This document shows positions 17,730 to 26,266 of a stretch of 64,000 nt of DNA, piece by piece; position 1 is the stretch's first letter, and every line of letters begins with the position of its first letter. The notes under the pieces are model-generated. The model did not search any database. It was not told the origin of the DNA and saw only the letters and a program-made list of their open reading frames with translations. The translations under genes and the position numbers were made by a program. Source of the stretch: Colwellia sp. MB02u-6 (lineage in GTDB: Bacteria > Pseudomonadota > Gammaproteobacteria > Enterobacterales > Alteromonadaceae); assembly GCF_014077095.1 (NCBI RefSeq), contig NZ_JACGVG010000035.1, forward strand, positions 124,001 through 188,000, written 5' to 3'.

Positions 17730-20153
17730 ATGAAACAAGCTATTCATAAGAAATTTATCGTAAGCGCATTAGCTATGGCTATATGCTCTAGCTTAAGCGC
17801 AGCAGAAACAAACGTGACAGAAGAAGTAAAACACAAAGGTATTGATTTTGAGCGAATCGTCGTTACTGGCTCTGTTGGTAAAGGCACAACGGTTATGGAA
17901 TCAAGTGTCTCTGTAAGTAGCATCTCTGCTGATCAAATTGAAATAGCGTCACCACGAAGTAGTGCTGAAGCATTCAGAAACATCCCAGGTGTTCGTGCAG
18001 AAGCATCAGGCGGTGACGGTAACGCTAACCTTGCAGTACGTGGTCTTCCTGTAGCAGCGGGTGGTGCTAAATTCATGCAAATTCAAGAAGACGGTTTACC
18101 CATTCTACAATTTGGTGATATCGCTTTTGGTAACACAGATATTTTCTTGCGCATAGATTCTACAATGGCATCTATTGATGCTATTCGTGGTGGCTCTGCA
18201 TCAACATTAGCTACAAATGCTCCTGGCGGCATCATTAATATCGTTAGTAAAACGGGTGAAGCTGAAGGTGGTAGCGTAGCGACAACATTCGGTTTAGATC
18301 ATGACTCTACTCGTACAGATTTTCAATTTGGCGGCGAGATTAACGACTCAACCTATTTCCATCTTGGTGGCTTCTACCGTCAAGGTGAAGGCGTACGTGA
18401 TACTGGTTATACGGGTAACAAAGGTGGTCAAATTAAAGCGAACATCACTAAAGAATTTAGTGATGGTTACGTTAGACTTTATTTTAAACACTTAGATGAT
18501 ACAACGACAGCTTATTTACCTATGCCTGTTCACGCTGATGGTTCTTCAGTTGAAGGATTTGACGCCTCTACTGGCACCCCCCATACCCCTTACCATACTT
18601 CAATGATCACAACTGATGGTGCTGGTAATGGCCGTCTTGCTGATATGCGTAATGGCATGAGCCCGAAAGTTGATGCGCTTGGTTTTGAAGCTGTATTTGA
18701 TTTAGGCAATGACTGGTCTGTTGAAAACAGAATGAGAATTTCTCGCACTAAAGGTAGCTTTACAGGCCCATTCCCTGAAAGTATTCAAGGAAGCCAAGGC
18801 TTAGCTGACAGTATAGCGGGTGCTGGTGCAACATTAACTTACGCAAATGGTCCACAAGCAGGTAATGCTTATACTGCTGATAACCTGATGCGTATTCACT
18901 CGTTTGATGTTGAAATGACTAATCTTGATTTTATGGTTAACGATTTCAAATTAACAAAAACGATTAACGACTCTACCTTTACTGTTGGTTTATATAACTC
19001 GTCTCAAACTATTCAACAATCATGGTTATGGAACGCTTACTTATATGAAGTAAAAGGCCAAGATGCCGCACTTGTTGATGTAACTGCCGCTGACGGTACA
19101 GAGTTTTCTCAAAATGGTGTAATTGCTTATGGCGTACCTGCATGGGGTAACTGCTGTACACGTAATTACGATTTACAATATGAAGTTACAGCGCCTTATG
19201 CTGCGTTTAGCACAAGCTTTGATAACATAAACATTGACGGTAGTGTTCGTTTTGATAGTGGTTCTGCAACAGGTTCTTTCTCAGGTGCAGCTCAATCTGC
19301 AGTTGACATGAACGGTGACGGCACTATACATCAAATCGAAACTAGTGTTTCAAATGTTGATAACGCTTCAGCTAACAACGTAAATTACGATTGGAACTAC
19401 GTGTCTTATTCACTAGGTGGTAACATCAAAATCAATGATGATTTAGCCGCATTTGCTCGGATCAGTAGAGGCGCTACAGCTAATGCTGACCGCTTAGCTT
19501 TTGGTAAAATAGATGCTGCTGGTGTTGCCAAAGATGAAGACATCTTTGATGAAGTTGATCAGTTAGAACTTGGTGTTAAATTTCGTCAAGATGAATTATC
19601 TGTCTTTGCAACGGCTTTCTTTGCACAAACTCAAGAGCAAAACTTTGAAGCCACTAGCCAACAATTTTTTGACCGTGAATATGAGTCAAAAGGTATTGAA
19701 ATAGAATCTACATACTACATTGGTGATTTTGATCTGCGTGCTAACTTAACGTGGACTGATTCTGAAATAACTAAAGATGTCATTAATCCAGCTGTAGTTG
19801 GTAACACACCAAGAAGACAAGCCGATGTTGTTTACTCAATAACAGGTCGTTACAACTTTGCCCAAGGTTCTGCGGGTATTAACTTAATTGGTACTACTGA
19901 TTCATTTGCTCAAGATAACTTTGACCAAAACGACCCTAACGCTCTTATATTAGACGGTTATGTTCAAACGAACGCCTTTGCTCAATACAACCTTTCAGAT
20001 TCATTAAGTGTTTCTTTAAACATTAATAACTTATTTGAAACTGTTGGTATTACTGAAGCAGAAGATGCAACAGCGGCAACGGCTAAAACTATTATACGAG
20101 CAAGATCTATTCAAGGTCGTTCAGCGACTCTGACGCTTAAATACGATTTTTAA
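17730..20153 (+). CDS. TonB-dependent receptor, probable sucrose uptake
   Basis: This is an 807-residue outer-membrane receptor. A signal peptide (cleavage near SLSAAE, about residue 25) is followed by a TonB-box-like FERIVVTGS, a plug domain (about 55-170 with NIPGVRAEASGG, GGSASTLATNAPGGIINIVSKTG) and a C-terminal barrel ending in LKYDF, with terminal Phe as usual. The fold and context resemble SuxA-type sucrose receptors, though the ligand is inferred from the neighbours. GGGGTGAGACA precedes the start. A hairpin terminator lies after it, ahead of the fructokinase gene. Confidence 0.9.
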   Translation: MKQAIHKKFIVSALAMAICSSLSAAETNVTEEVKHKGIDFERIVVTGSVGKGTTVMESSVSVSSISADQIEIASPRSSAEAFRNIPGVRAEASGGDGNANLAVRGLPVAAGGAKFMQIQEDGLPILQFGDIAFGNTDIFLRIDSTMASIDAIRGGSASTLATNAPGGIINIVSKTGEAEGGSVATTFGLDHDSTRTDFQFGGEINDSTYFHLGGFYRQGEGVRDTGYTGNKGGQIKANITKEFSDGYVRLYFKHLDDTTTAYLPMPVHADGSSVEGFDASTGTPHTPYHTSMITTDGAGNGRLADMRNGMSPKVDALGFEAVFDLGNDWSVENRMRISRTKGSFTGPFPESIQGSQGLADSIAGAGATLTYANGPQAGNAYTADNLMRIHSFDVEMTNLDFMVNDFKLTKTINDSTFTVGLYNSSQTIQQSWLWNAYLYEVKGQDAALVDVTAADGTEFSQNGVIAYGVPAWGNCCTRNYDLQYEVTAPYAAFSTSFDNINIDGSVRFDSGSATGSFSGAAQSAVDMNGDGTIHQIETSVSNVDNASANNVNYDWNYVSYSLGGNIKINDDLAAFARISRGATANADRLAFGKIDAAGVAKDEDIFDEVDQLELGVKFRQDELSVFATAFFAQTQEQNFEATSQQFFDREYESKGIEIESTYYIGDFDLRANLTWTDSEITKDVINPAVVGNTPRRQADVVYSITGRYNFAQGSAGINLIGTTDSFAQDNFDQNDPNALILDGYVQTNAFAQYNLSDSLSVSLNINNLFETVGITEAEDATAATAKTIIRARSIQGRSATLTLKYDF

Positions 20154-20189
20154 TCTATAACTTTTTAAACTAATAGTACAAATAATAAC

Positions 20190-20216
20190 AAGCCCATTTT
20201 ATATGGGCTTTTTTAT
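20190..20216 (+). terminator. terminator between the TonB receptor and fructokinase genes
   Basis: AAGCCCAT pairs with ATGGGCTT around a short loop, followed by six T residues. The fructokinase start is only about 20 nt downstream, so read-through or post-terminator initiation must supply its mRNA. Confidence 0.8.
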
Positions 20217-20230
20217 TCAAAGGTGATTTT

Positions 20231-21187
20231 ATGCTTTCTTTACTCAGTTATGGCGAAGTTTTGGTTGATTTTTTACCAAGCTCAGCTCATAACCCAAGTT
20301 ACACTCCGTTAGCGGGAGGTGCTCCTGCAAATGTCGCTGTCGCCTTTGCTAAATTAGGCGGTAATAGTTATTTTGCCGGCGGTATCAGTAGCGATGATTT
20401 TGGTACTATGTTAATGCAGCAATTACAAGATCAAGGGGTGAATACAAGCTACGTAAATACCGTAGAAAATGCCAATACGGCCATAGTGTTGGTGACCTTA
20501 GATGCGAGTGGCGAACGTGCTTTTAATTTCTATCGTAATGATACGGCAGATATGTATTATGAAAAGAGCCAAGTTGATAAAATAAACTGGCAGGATATGG
20601 CTGTTTTTCATTATTGCTCAAATACCCTCACCAATGAACAAAATCATGATAATACGCTCTATGCCTTAAAGCGCGCTAAGTCGAACAAGGTATTAATTAG
20701 CTTTGATGTTAATTTACGACAGCAACTTTGGGCTGATTTAAGTTTATTACCTGCTCGCGTAGAAGCCTGTCTCAATGAAAGTGACATTGTAAAATTAAGT
20801 AAAGATGAAGCCCGCTATTTAGCCGCCATTAAAAATGTTGATATACCAGGCTATGTTAGCTTCTTATTAGCACTAGGCGTTAAGTTGATTGTTATTACTG
20901 ATGGCCCTAACGAGGTGCAAGTAACTTGTGCTAGCTACTCATTGATGATGGCTGTGCCTAAAATAACCGCACTAGATACCACCGCTGCCGGAGACAGTTT
21001 TATTGCCAGCTTCTTATTTTATCTCTGTCAAGATGCCGATATTAATCAAGCGTGTTTATTTAGTGTATTAGAAAACCAAACGCTTGTGTCATCAGCGGTA
21101 CTATTCGCCAGTAAATGTGGTGCCTCAACTTGCCAAAAAATGGGCGCATTTGCTGCCTTGCCGTCAATTAAAGCGCTAGCGCTTTAA
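20231..21187 (+). CDS. fructokinase (PfkB family)
   Basis: It phosphorylates the fructose released by sucrose phosphorylase to fructose-6-phosphate. The 318 residues show the N-terminal GEVLVDFLP, the sugar-binding GGAPANVAVAFAKLGG, and the C-terminal DTTAAGDSF carrying the catalytic base Asp, all typical of ribokinase/PfkB fructokinases. AAAGGTGA precedes the start. The pgi gene follows 30 nt later. The role in sucrose catabolism is inferred from context but fits well. Confidence 0.92.
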   Translation: MLSLLSYGEVLVDFLPSSAHNPSYTPLAGGAPANVAVAFAKLGGNSYFAGGISSDDFGTMLMQQLQDQGVNTSYVNTVENANTAIVLVTLDASGERAFNFYRNDTADMYYEKSQVDKINWQDMAVFHYCSNTLTNEQNHDNTLYALKRAKSNKVLISFDVNLRQQLWADLSLLPARVEACLNESDIVKLSKDEARYLAAIKNVDIPGYVSFLLALGVKLIVITDGPNEVQVTCASYSLMMAVPKITALDTTAAGDSFIASFLFYLCQDADINQACLFSVLENQTLVSSAVLFASKCGASTCQKMGAFAALPSIKALAL

Positions 21188-21217
21188 TTGTTTTTTATCA
21201 AATATCCGAGAATAAAT

Positions 21218-22888
21218 ATGGAATCTAGAACTTCCCTTGCTAGTTGGAAAAAGCTAACGCTTCATGCACAACAGATTAAAAAGTCTCATATGAACGACTT
21301 TTTCAATGAAGACAAACAACGATTTAATAAATTTTCGCTGTTATTACCTTCTATGCTAGTAGATTATTCTAAAAATTTGATCACAGAAGAAACTCGCTCA
21401 CTGTTAATTTTACTCGCAAAAGCATGTGATGTAGAGGCTTGGCGAGACAAAATGTTCAAAGGTGAGCGTATTAATGGCACAGAAGATAGAGCCGTTTTGC
21501 ATACCGCCTTGCGTGATCAGCAACAAACGCCCATATTTCTTGATGGCGAAAACATCAATGAATGCGTTGCAAAATCGTTAGATAAAATGCAAGCCTTTAC
21601 CGAACAAGTGCGTCAAGGAAGATGGAAAGGCTATTCTGGTAAGCGCATTACCGACGTGGTTAATATTGGTGTGGGTGGCTCTAACTTAGGCCCTCAAACG
21701 GTTACTGAGGCGTTAAAAAAATATAGTGATGACAGTATCAATGTTCACTATGTCTCTAACGTAGATGGTACCCAAATTGCTGATGTATTGAAGCCATTAA
21801 ATCCAGAGAAAGTACTATTTATTGTTTCTAGCAAAACCTTTACCACCACAGAAACCATGATCAATGCTAAAACAGCGCTAAACTGGTTAACCTCTGCTTC
21901 ATTTGATAAAAGTGCTGTTGTTCAGCATTTTGTCGCTGTGACCACCAATAAAGAAAATGCGATGAAATTTGGTGTTGAAGCCGATAATATATTCGAGATG
22001 TGGGATTGGGTTGGCGGTCGATTTTCATTATGGTCAGCCATAGGTTTACCAATAGCCTTAGACTTAGGTTTCGATAAGTTTATTGAATTATTAGCAGGTG
22101 CTCACGAAATGGATCAGCACTTTTGTCAGACTGAACTGGAGCATAACGCGCCAGTGATTTTAGCCTTACTCAGTGTCTGGAATTGTACTTTTCTCGGTTC
22201 ACAATCACAGGCTATTTTACCTTATGATCAATCCTTACATATGTTATCTGCGTATTTGCAACAAGCAGAAATGGAAAGTAACGGAAAATCAGTTAACTGG
22301 CATGGCGAAACCATTAGTTATTCAACTGTGCCGTCAATTTGGGGCGAATTAGGCATTAATGGCCAACATGCCTTTTATCAATATTTGCATCAAAGTAATA
22401 ATGTCGTGCCAGCTGATTTTATTGGTTCAATTGAAAGTAATACCCCTATTGAGGGACATCATGAAACACTGATGGCGAACTTTTTTGCTCAAACTCAAGC
22501 GTTAATGCAAGGAGTAGATGAACAACAAGTTAGAGATGACCTAAAAGCCAAAGGCAGGACAGATGAGTATATTAATAAAGTTGCGCCACATAAGGTACAT
22601 AAAGGAAATCGCCCCTCTAACACCATATTAATGAACCGTATTTCACCTCGTTCGTTAGGCAGCTTAATCGCACTTTATGAACATAAAATATTTGTACAAG
22701 GGATTCTCTTACAAATATGTTCGTTTGATCAGTGGGGAGTCGAGTTAGGCAAAGGTTTAGCTAATAAAATTGAACATGATCTACACTGTGACAAAAAAAA
22801 TCCCGCTCACGACAGTTCTACTTGGAATCTGATCAAACATTATCATAGGGTAAAATCAGCCAATGCTGAAACCCCCGCTAAGTCATAA
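21218..22888 (+). CDS. pgi: glucose-6-phosphate isomerase
   Basis: It interconverts fructose-6-phosphate and glucose-6-phosphate. From the ATG at 21218 it has 556 residues, close to the usual ~549; the upstream TTG at 21188 would add ten residues and is unlikely. Motifs include NIGVGGSNLGPQ, SSKTFTTTETM, GGRFSLWSAIGLPIAL and, near the C-terminus, WGVELGKGLANKI. Its position after fructokinase suggests fructose carbon is routed to glucose-6-phosphate, for example into an Entner-Doudoroff route. Whether the genome has a second pgi cannot be seen here. Confidence 0.96.
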   Translation: MESRTSLASWKKLTLHAQQIKKSHMNDFFNEDKQRFNKFSLLLPSMLVDYSKNLITEETRSLLILLAKACDVEAWRDKMFKGERINGTEDRAVLHTALRDQQQTPIFLDGENINECVAKSLDKMQAFTEQVRQGRWKGYSGKRITDVVNIGVGGSNLGPQTVTEALKKYSDDSINVHYVSNVDGTQIADVLKPLNPEKVLFIVSSKTFTTTETMINAKTALNWLTSASFDKSAVVQHFVAVTTNKENAMKFGVEADNIFEMWDWVGGRFSLWSAIGLPIALDLGFDKFIELLAGAHEMDQHFCQTELEHNAPVILALLSVWNCTFLGSQSQAILPYDQSLHMLSAYLQQAEMESNGKSVNWHGETISYSTVPSIWGELGINGQHAFYQYLHQSNNVVPADFIGSIESNTPIEGHHETLMANFFAQTQALMQGVDEQQVRDDLKAKGRTDEYINKVAPHKVHKGNRPSNTILMNRISPRSLGSLIALYEHKIFVQGILLQICSFDQWGVELGKGLANKIEHDLHCDKKNPAHDSSTWNLIKHYHRVKSANAETPAKS

Positions 22889-22996
22889 CCTGTATCTTAC
22901 AGTAGGGTGAGTATACATTTTAAAACAGCAATATAGGCTTCATAAAAATACTCTTGTTGAAGACTTGAATTTTTTTTTGAACCGCTTGTTTGATAA

Positions 22997-23042
22997 TTAA
23001 CTTACCGCCATTGCAGCGCTTAATTCAATGGCGGTAAGTTAA
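22997..23042. repeat. perfect 17-bp inverted repeat
   Basis: TTAACTTACCGCCATTG (22997-23013) is matched exactly by its reverse complement at 23026-23042, with a 12-nt loop. No T-run follows on either strand. It may be a 3'-end-stabilising hairpin for pgi or an operator-like element. Confidence 0.8.
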
Positions 23043-23121
23043 AGCCGGCGATAACTGAATTATTTTGATCTAAGTGCGAGCTTTACGCGTATAATTTTTT
23101 TTAACTAATTGAATTATATCC

Positions 23122-24459
23122 ATGAAACGTACCTTATACTGGCTGAATAAAGATCTTCGCATCAATGACAACGCCGCGCTTAACTTAGCCAGTAAAAGTG
23201 AGCATCTGCTTTGTGTATATGTTGTTGATAAACAATGTTTTGAGGGAAATAATTTCCAGTCAAAACCGTTAGGTGATATCAGGTGGGAATTTTTACAAGG
23301 CTGTTTAGATGATTTTAACGAGAGCTTATTAAAGCTTGGGCAAGAGCTGTATATTGTTTATGGCGATACCTTATCGACCTTAACAAGGCTCTGTGAAAAC
23401 TATCAAATTACTGATGTAATCACCACGAAATTACCCGGCACTTATGAAAACAGGCTTATTACTCAGCTTAATGAGCGCCTGCCTGAGTTGACCATTAATC
23501 AGGTAGATCAATTTACTTTATTTACCAAAAACGCTTTGCCTTTTGAGCTAGATGAATTGCCGGTGAGTTATTCTAAATTTCGCAAAAAAATGGCTGAAGT
23601 CAGTATTTCCAAGCCAGTGCCAAGCGTACAATCTCTGCCTAGTATGTTTGACACCCTACCGGCGCCAACTCGCTTTAAGCCTGAATGGCTTCCTAGTGTG
23701 AGTGCTATAAAGGCCAAGCAGGGCTTTGAGTTTGAAGGAGGGGAAGAACAGGGATTAAAGCATCTTAGGCAATATTTTTCATCAAATTCGCCGGCAGAGT
23801 ATAAGCAAGTCAGAAATAATTTAGACGGTTGGGAAAATAGCAGCAAGCTATCGCCGTGGTTAAATTCTGGCTGTATTTCTGTGCGTCAAGTGATGAATTA
23901 CCTTACTGATTTTGAACAGCAGCAGGGTAAAAATAGTTCAACCGAGTGCCTGTATTTAGAATTACTGTGGCGAGAGTACTATCAATGGGTACATTATAAA
24001 GTTGGCGCTAAAACCTACCAGTTTAAAGGCCTGGCTAAAAACCCACCCCTAACAACATTCTATCCTGAGCGCTTTAATAAATGGTGCTTAGGCAATACCC
24101 CTTATCCCTTGGTTAATGCCTTTATGCATGAGCTAAGACAAACCGGCTATTTAAGTAACCGAGGACGTCAAATTGTGGCAAGTTGCTTAGTGAATGAACT
24201 CAGTGTTGATTGGCGCTACGGTGCCGCCTGGTTTGAAGAGCAGTTAATTGATTATGACGCTGCAGTTAATTGGGGTAATTGGCAATACATCGCCGGCGTA
24301 GGTGTTGACCCTAGAGGTGGCAGACATTTCAATATTGAGAAGCAAACTAAACTTTATGACCCTAATGGTGATTACCAAGCTAAATGGATAGATCAAAGTC
24401 AGCAAAGCACTCAACCACTAGACTCTGTAGATGCTTCAGATTGGCCGGTGCTTCAGTAA
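23122..24459 (+). CDS. cryptochrome DASH
   Basis: This is a 445-residue blue-light flavoprotein of the CRY-DASH clade, known to repair cyclobutane dimers in single-stranded DNA. The antenna domain (1-130) starts with TLYWLNKDLRINDN. The FAD domain shows GGEEQGLKHL, TKLSPWL-like SKLSPWLNSG, ELLWREYYQW and the DYDAAVNWGNWQYIAGVGVDPRGGR-type segment, with Asn383 at the position facing flavin N5. There is no chloroplast-type extension. The next photolyase gene starts 6 nt downstream, so they form an operon. Confidence 0.95.
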   Translation: MKRTLYWLNKDLRINDNAALNLASKSEHLLCVYVVDKQCFEGNNFQSKPLGDIRWEFLQGCLDDFNESLLKLGQELYIVYGDTLSTLTRLCENYQITDVITTKLPGTYENRLITQLNERLPELTINQVDQFTLFTKNALPFELDELPVSYSKFRKKMAEVSISKPVPSVQSLPSMFDTLPAPTRFKPEWLPSVSAIKAKQGFEFEGGEEQGLKHLRQYFSSNSPAEYKQVRNNLDGWENSSKLSPWLNSGCISVRQVMNYLTDFEQQQGKNSSTECLYLELLWREYYQWVHYKVGAKTYQFKGLAKNPPLTTFYPERFNKWCLGNTPYPLVNAFMHELRQTGYLSNRGRQIVASCLVNELSVDWRYGAAWFEEQLIDYDAAVNWGNWQYIAGVGVDPRGGRHFNIEKQTKLYDPNGDYQAKWIDQSQQSTQPLDSVDASDWPVLQ

Positions 24460-24465
24460 ACTAGA

Positions 24466-26004
24466 ATGACAACTAATATCGTGGCAGATAATGCTGTCAA
24501 TATTGTTTGGTTAAAGCGTGACCTGCGACTTAGCGACCATCAGCCGCTGACTGAATCAATTCAGTCAGGTTTAACACTGCTGTATTACGTTTTTGAACCT
24601 TTATTAATAGCAGACCCTCATTACGACGAACGACATTGGCGTTTTATTTGGCAATCAATTGAAGATATTAACGCTCAGCTCAGCGCTTTTAATGCTCAGG
24701 TTTATGTTTATTTGGGTGATGCGGTTGCCGGTCTTAATGAAATTCAGCAACGCTTTAACATTACCGGTTTATTTAGTCATGAAGAAGTCGGCTTGTTGTC
24801 TACTTTTGAGCGCGACAAAGCGGTTAAAAAATGGTGTAAAGCAAAAAAAATCGTCTGGCATGAAAGTGTATCAGGAGCGGTAAGTCGAGGTAAAAAGAAT
24901 AGAAATAGCTGGGACAAAGATTGGCGTAAGATCATGAAAGCTGAATTATTTCAGCCAGCGTTATCTTGTAACACACTGGTAAGTAAACAATCTTTAGAGC
25001 AGTTACCTGAGTTTATTTTACCTGTGTCGTGGTCAACAGCTGACGAGTTCATGTTAAAAGGTGGTGAATTTTGGGCGCAAAAAATGTTGCAATCATTTTT
25101 GAATGGCCGAGGTAAAAACTATCATTTTGACATATCTAAACCGCAGGCAAGTCGTAAAAGTTGTTCACGGTTATCGCCTTATTTAGCTTGGGGCAATATA
25201 AGCTTAAGGCAGTTCTATCAAACCATTTTAACGAAAAGGCCACAAAGCGGTTGGAAACGACCGATAGATGCACTGGCATCTCGTCTGCATTGGCATTGTC
25301 ATTTTATACAAAAATTTGAAAGCGAACATCAAATGCAGTGGCGTCCGGTAAATCGAGCTTACAGTGATTTTAGCTATCCTGACCTTCACTGTGGTTTGAG
25401 TGTTGAAACTCGATTAAATAAATGGAAGACGGCGCAAACAGGCTATCCGCTAGTTGATGCTTGCATGCTTTGTTTAATAAAAACCGGTTATATCAACTTT
25501 CGCATGCGCGCCATGTTAGTCAGCTTTCTATGCCATCATTTACTGCTAGACTGGCGTTTAGGTGTAAGGTATTTAGCGAAATTATTTCTCGATTTTGAAC
25601 CAGGTATTCACTATCCACAATTTCAAATGCAGTCAGGGGTAACCGGCACTAATATCATTCGGGTTTATAATCCAGTGAAACAGTCATTGGAAAAAGATAA
25701 AGATGGCTTATTTATTAGAACATGGTTGCCACAATTATCAGAGTTGCCAAATGAAATTATTCATACCCCTTGGGAATTATCGGCAATGGAGCAACAGCTT
25801 TATCAATGTCAATTAGGCGAGACTTATCCTCTACCTATGGTTGATATCAAGGAAACAGGGAAGATTGCTCGCGATTTACTCTGGGGTTTTAGAAAACGAT
25901 TTGACAGTAAAAAAGAAGGTCAGCGCATTATAGCAAAGCATGTTAGAACAACTAAAAAACCGACGAAAGCAAGTAAGGCTAAACCATTAGTAAAGTTAAT
26001 ATGA
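24466..26004 (+). CDS. photolyase/cryptochrome homologue of an unusual clade
   Basis: The 512-residue protein has the photolyase antenna domain (11-150, VWLKRDLRLSDHQ) and FAD domain (about 220-410, with RGKNYHFDISKPQ, SRLSPYLAWGN, RLHWHCHFIQKFE and NFRMRAMLVSFLCHHLLLDW). Where classical members read D-x-D-x-x-x-N-x-x-x-W-Q, this one reads DFEPGIHYPQFQ, so His382 replaces the Asn that contacts flavin N5, and the following Trp is Phe. It then keeps IIRVYNPVKQS. A Lys-rich tail (from about 470) could aid DNA binding. It belongs to the photolyase superfamily, but repair substrate or signalling role is unclear. The DUF2256 gene begins 3 nt after its stop. Confidence 0.88.
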   Translation: MTTNIVADNAVNIVWLKRDLRLSDHQPLTESIQSGLTLLYYVFEPLLIADPHYDERHWRFIWQSIEDINAQLSAFNAQVYVYLGDAVAGLNEIQQRFNITGLFSHEEVGLLSTFERDKAVKKWCKAKKIVWHESVSGAVSRGKKNRNSWDKDWRKIMKAELFQPALSCNTLVSKQSLEQLPEFILPVSWSTADEFMLKGGEFWAQKMLQSFLNGRGKNYHFDISKPQASRKSCSRLSPYLAWGNISLRQFYQTILTKRPQSGWKRPIDALASRLHWHCHFIQKFESEHQMQWRPVNRAYSDFSYPDLHCGLSVETRLNKWKTAQTGYPLVDACMLCLIKTGYINFRMRAMLVSFLCHHLLLDWRLGVRYLAKLFLDFEPGIHYPQFQMQSGVTGTNIIRVYNPVKQSLEKDKDGLFIRTWLPQLSELPNEIIHTPWELSAMEQQLYQCQLGETYPLPMVDIKETGKIARDLLWGFRKRFDSKKEGQRIIAKHVRTTKKPTKASKAKPLVKLI

Positions 26005-26007
26005 TCA

Positions 26008-26157
26008 ATGACACATAAAAAATTATTGTTAGCCCATAAAAATTGTCTCACTTGTAAAAAAGATTTTTTATGGCGTAAAAAATGGCAAGCCAATTGGGCT
26101 CACGTGTTGTATTGCTCAGAGCGATGTCGGCGCAATAAAAACACGATTGATAGTTAA
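26008..26157 (+). CDS. DUF2256 mini-protein
   Basis: This 49-residue protein starts 3 nt after the photolyase homologue. It contains two Cys pairs, CLTCKKDF and CSERCRR, around WRKKWQANW, the pattern of the DUF2256 family of small probable zinc-binding proteins. From memory, such genes are often found beside cryptochromes and photolyases, which this context supports. No biochemical function is known to me. There is no separate Shine-Dalgarno, so translation is probably coupled to the upstream gene. Confidence 0.88.
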   Translation: MTHKKLLLAHKNCLTCKKDFLWRKKWQANWAHVLYCSERCRRNKNTIDS

Positions 26158-26266
26158 TTTGATAGCTCAATCGAGAGTCAAAAAAAATAGCTAAACTCAA
26201 GCTTAAAATAAACAAAGCGCTAAAGCTTAGCTCTACTCAGGGTTCAAATAAAGGTAAGGTAAACTC

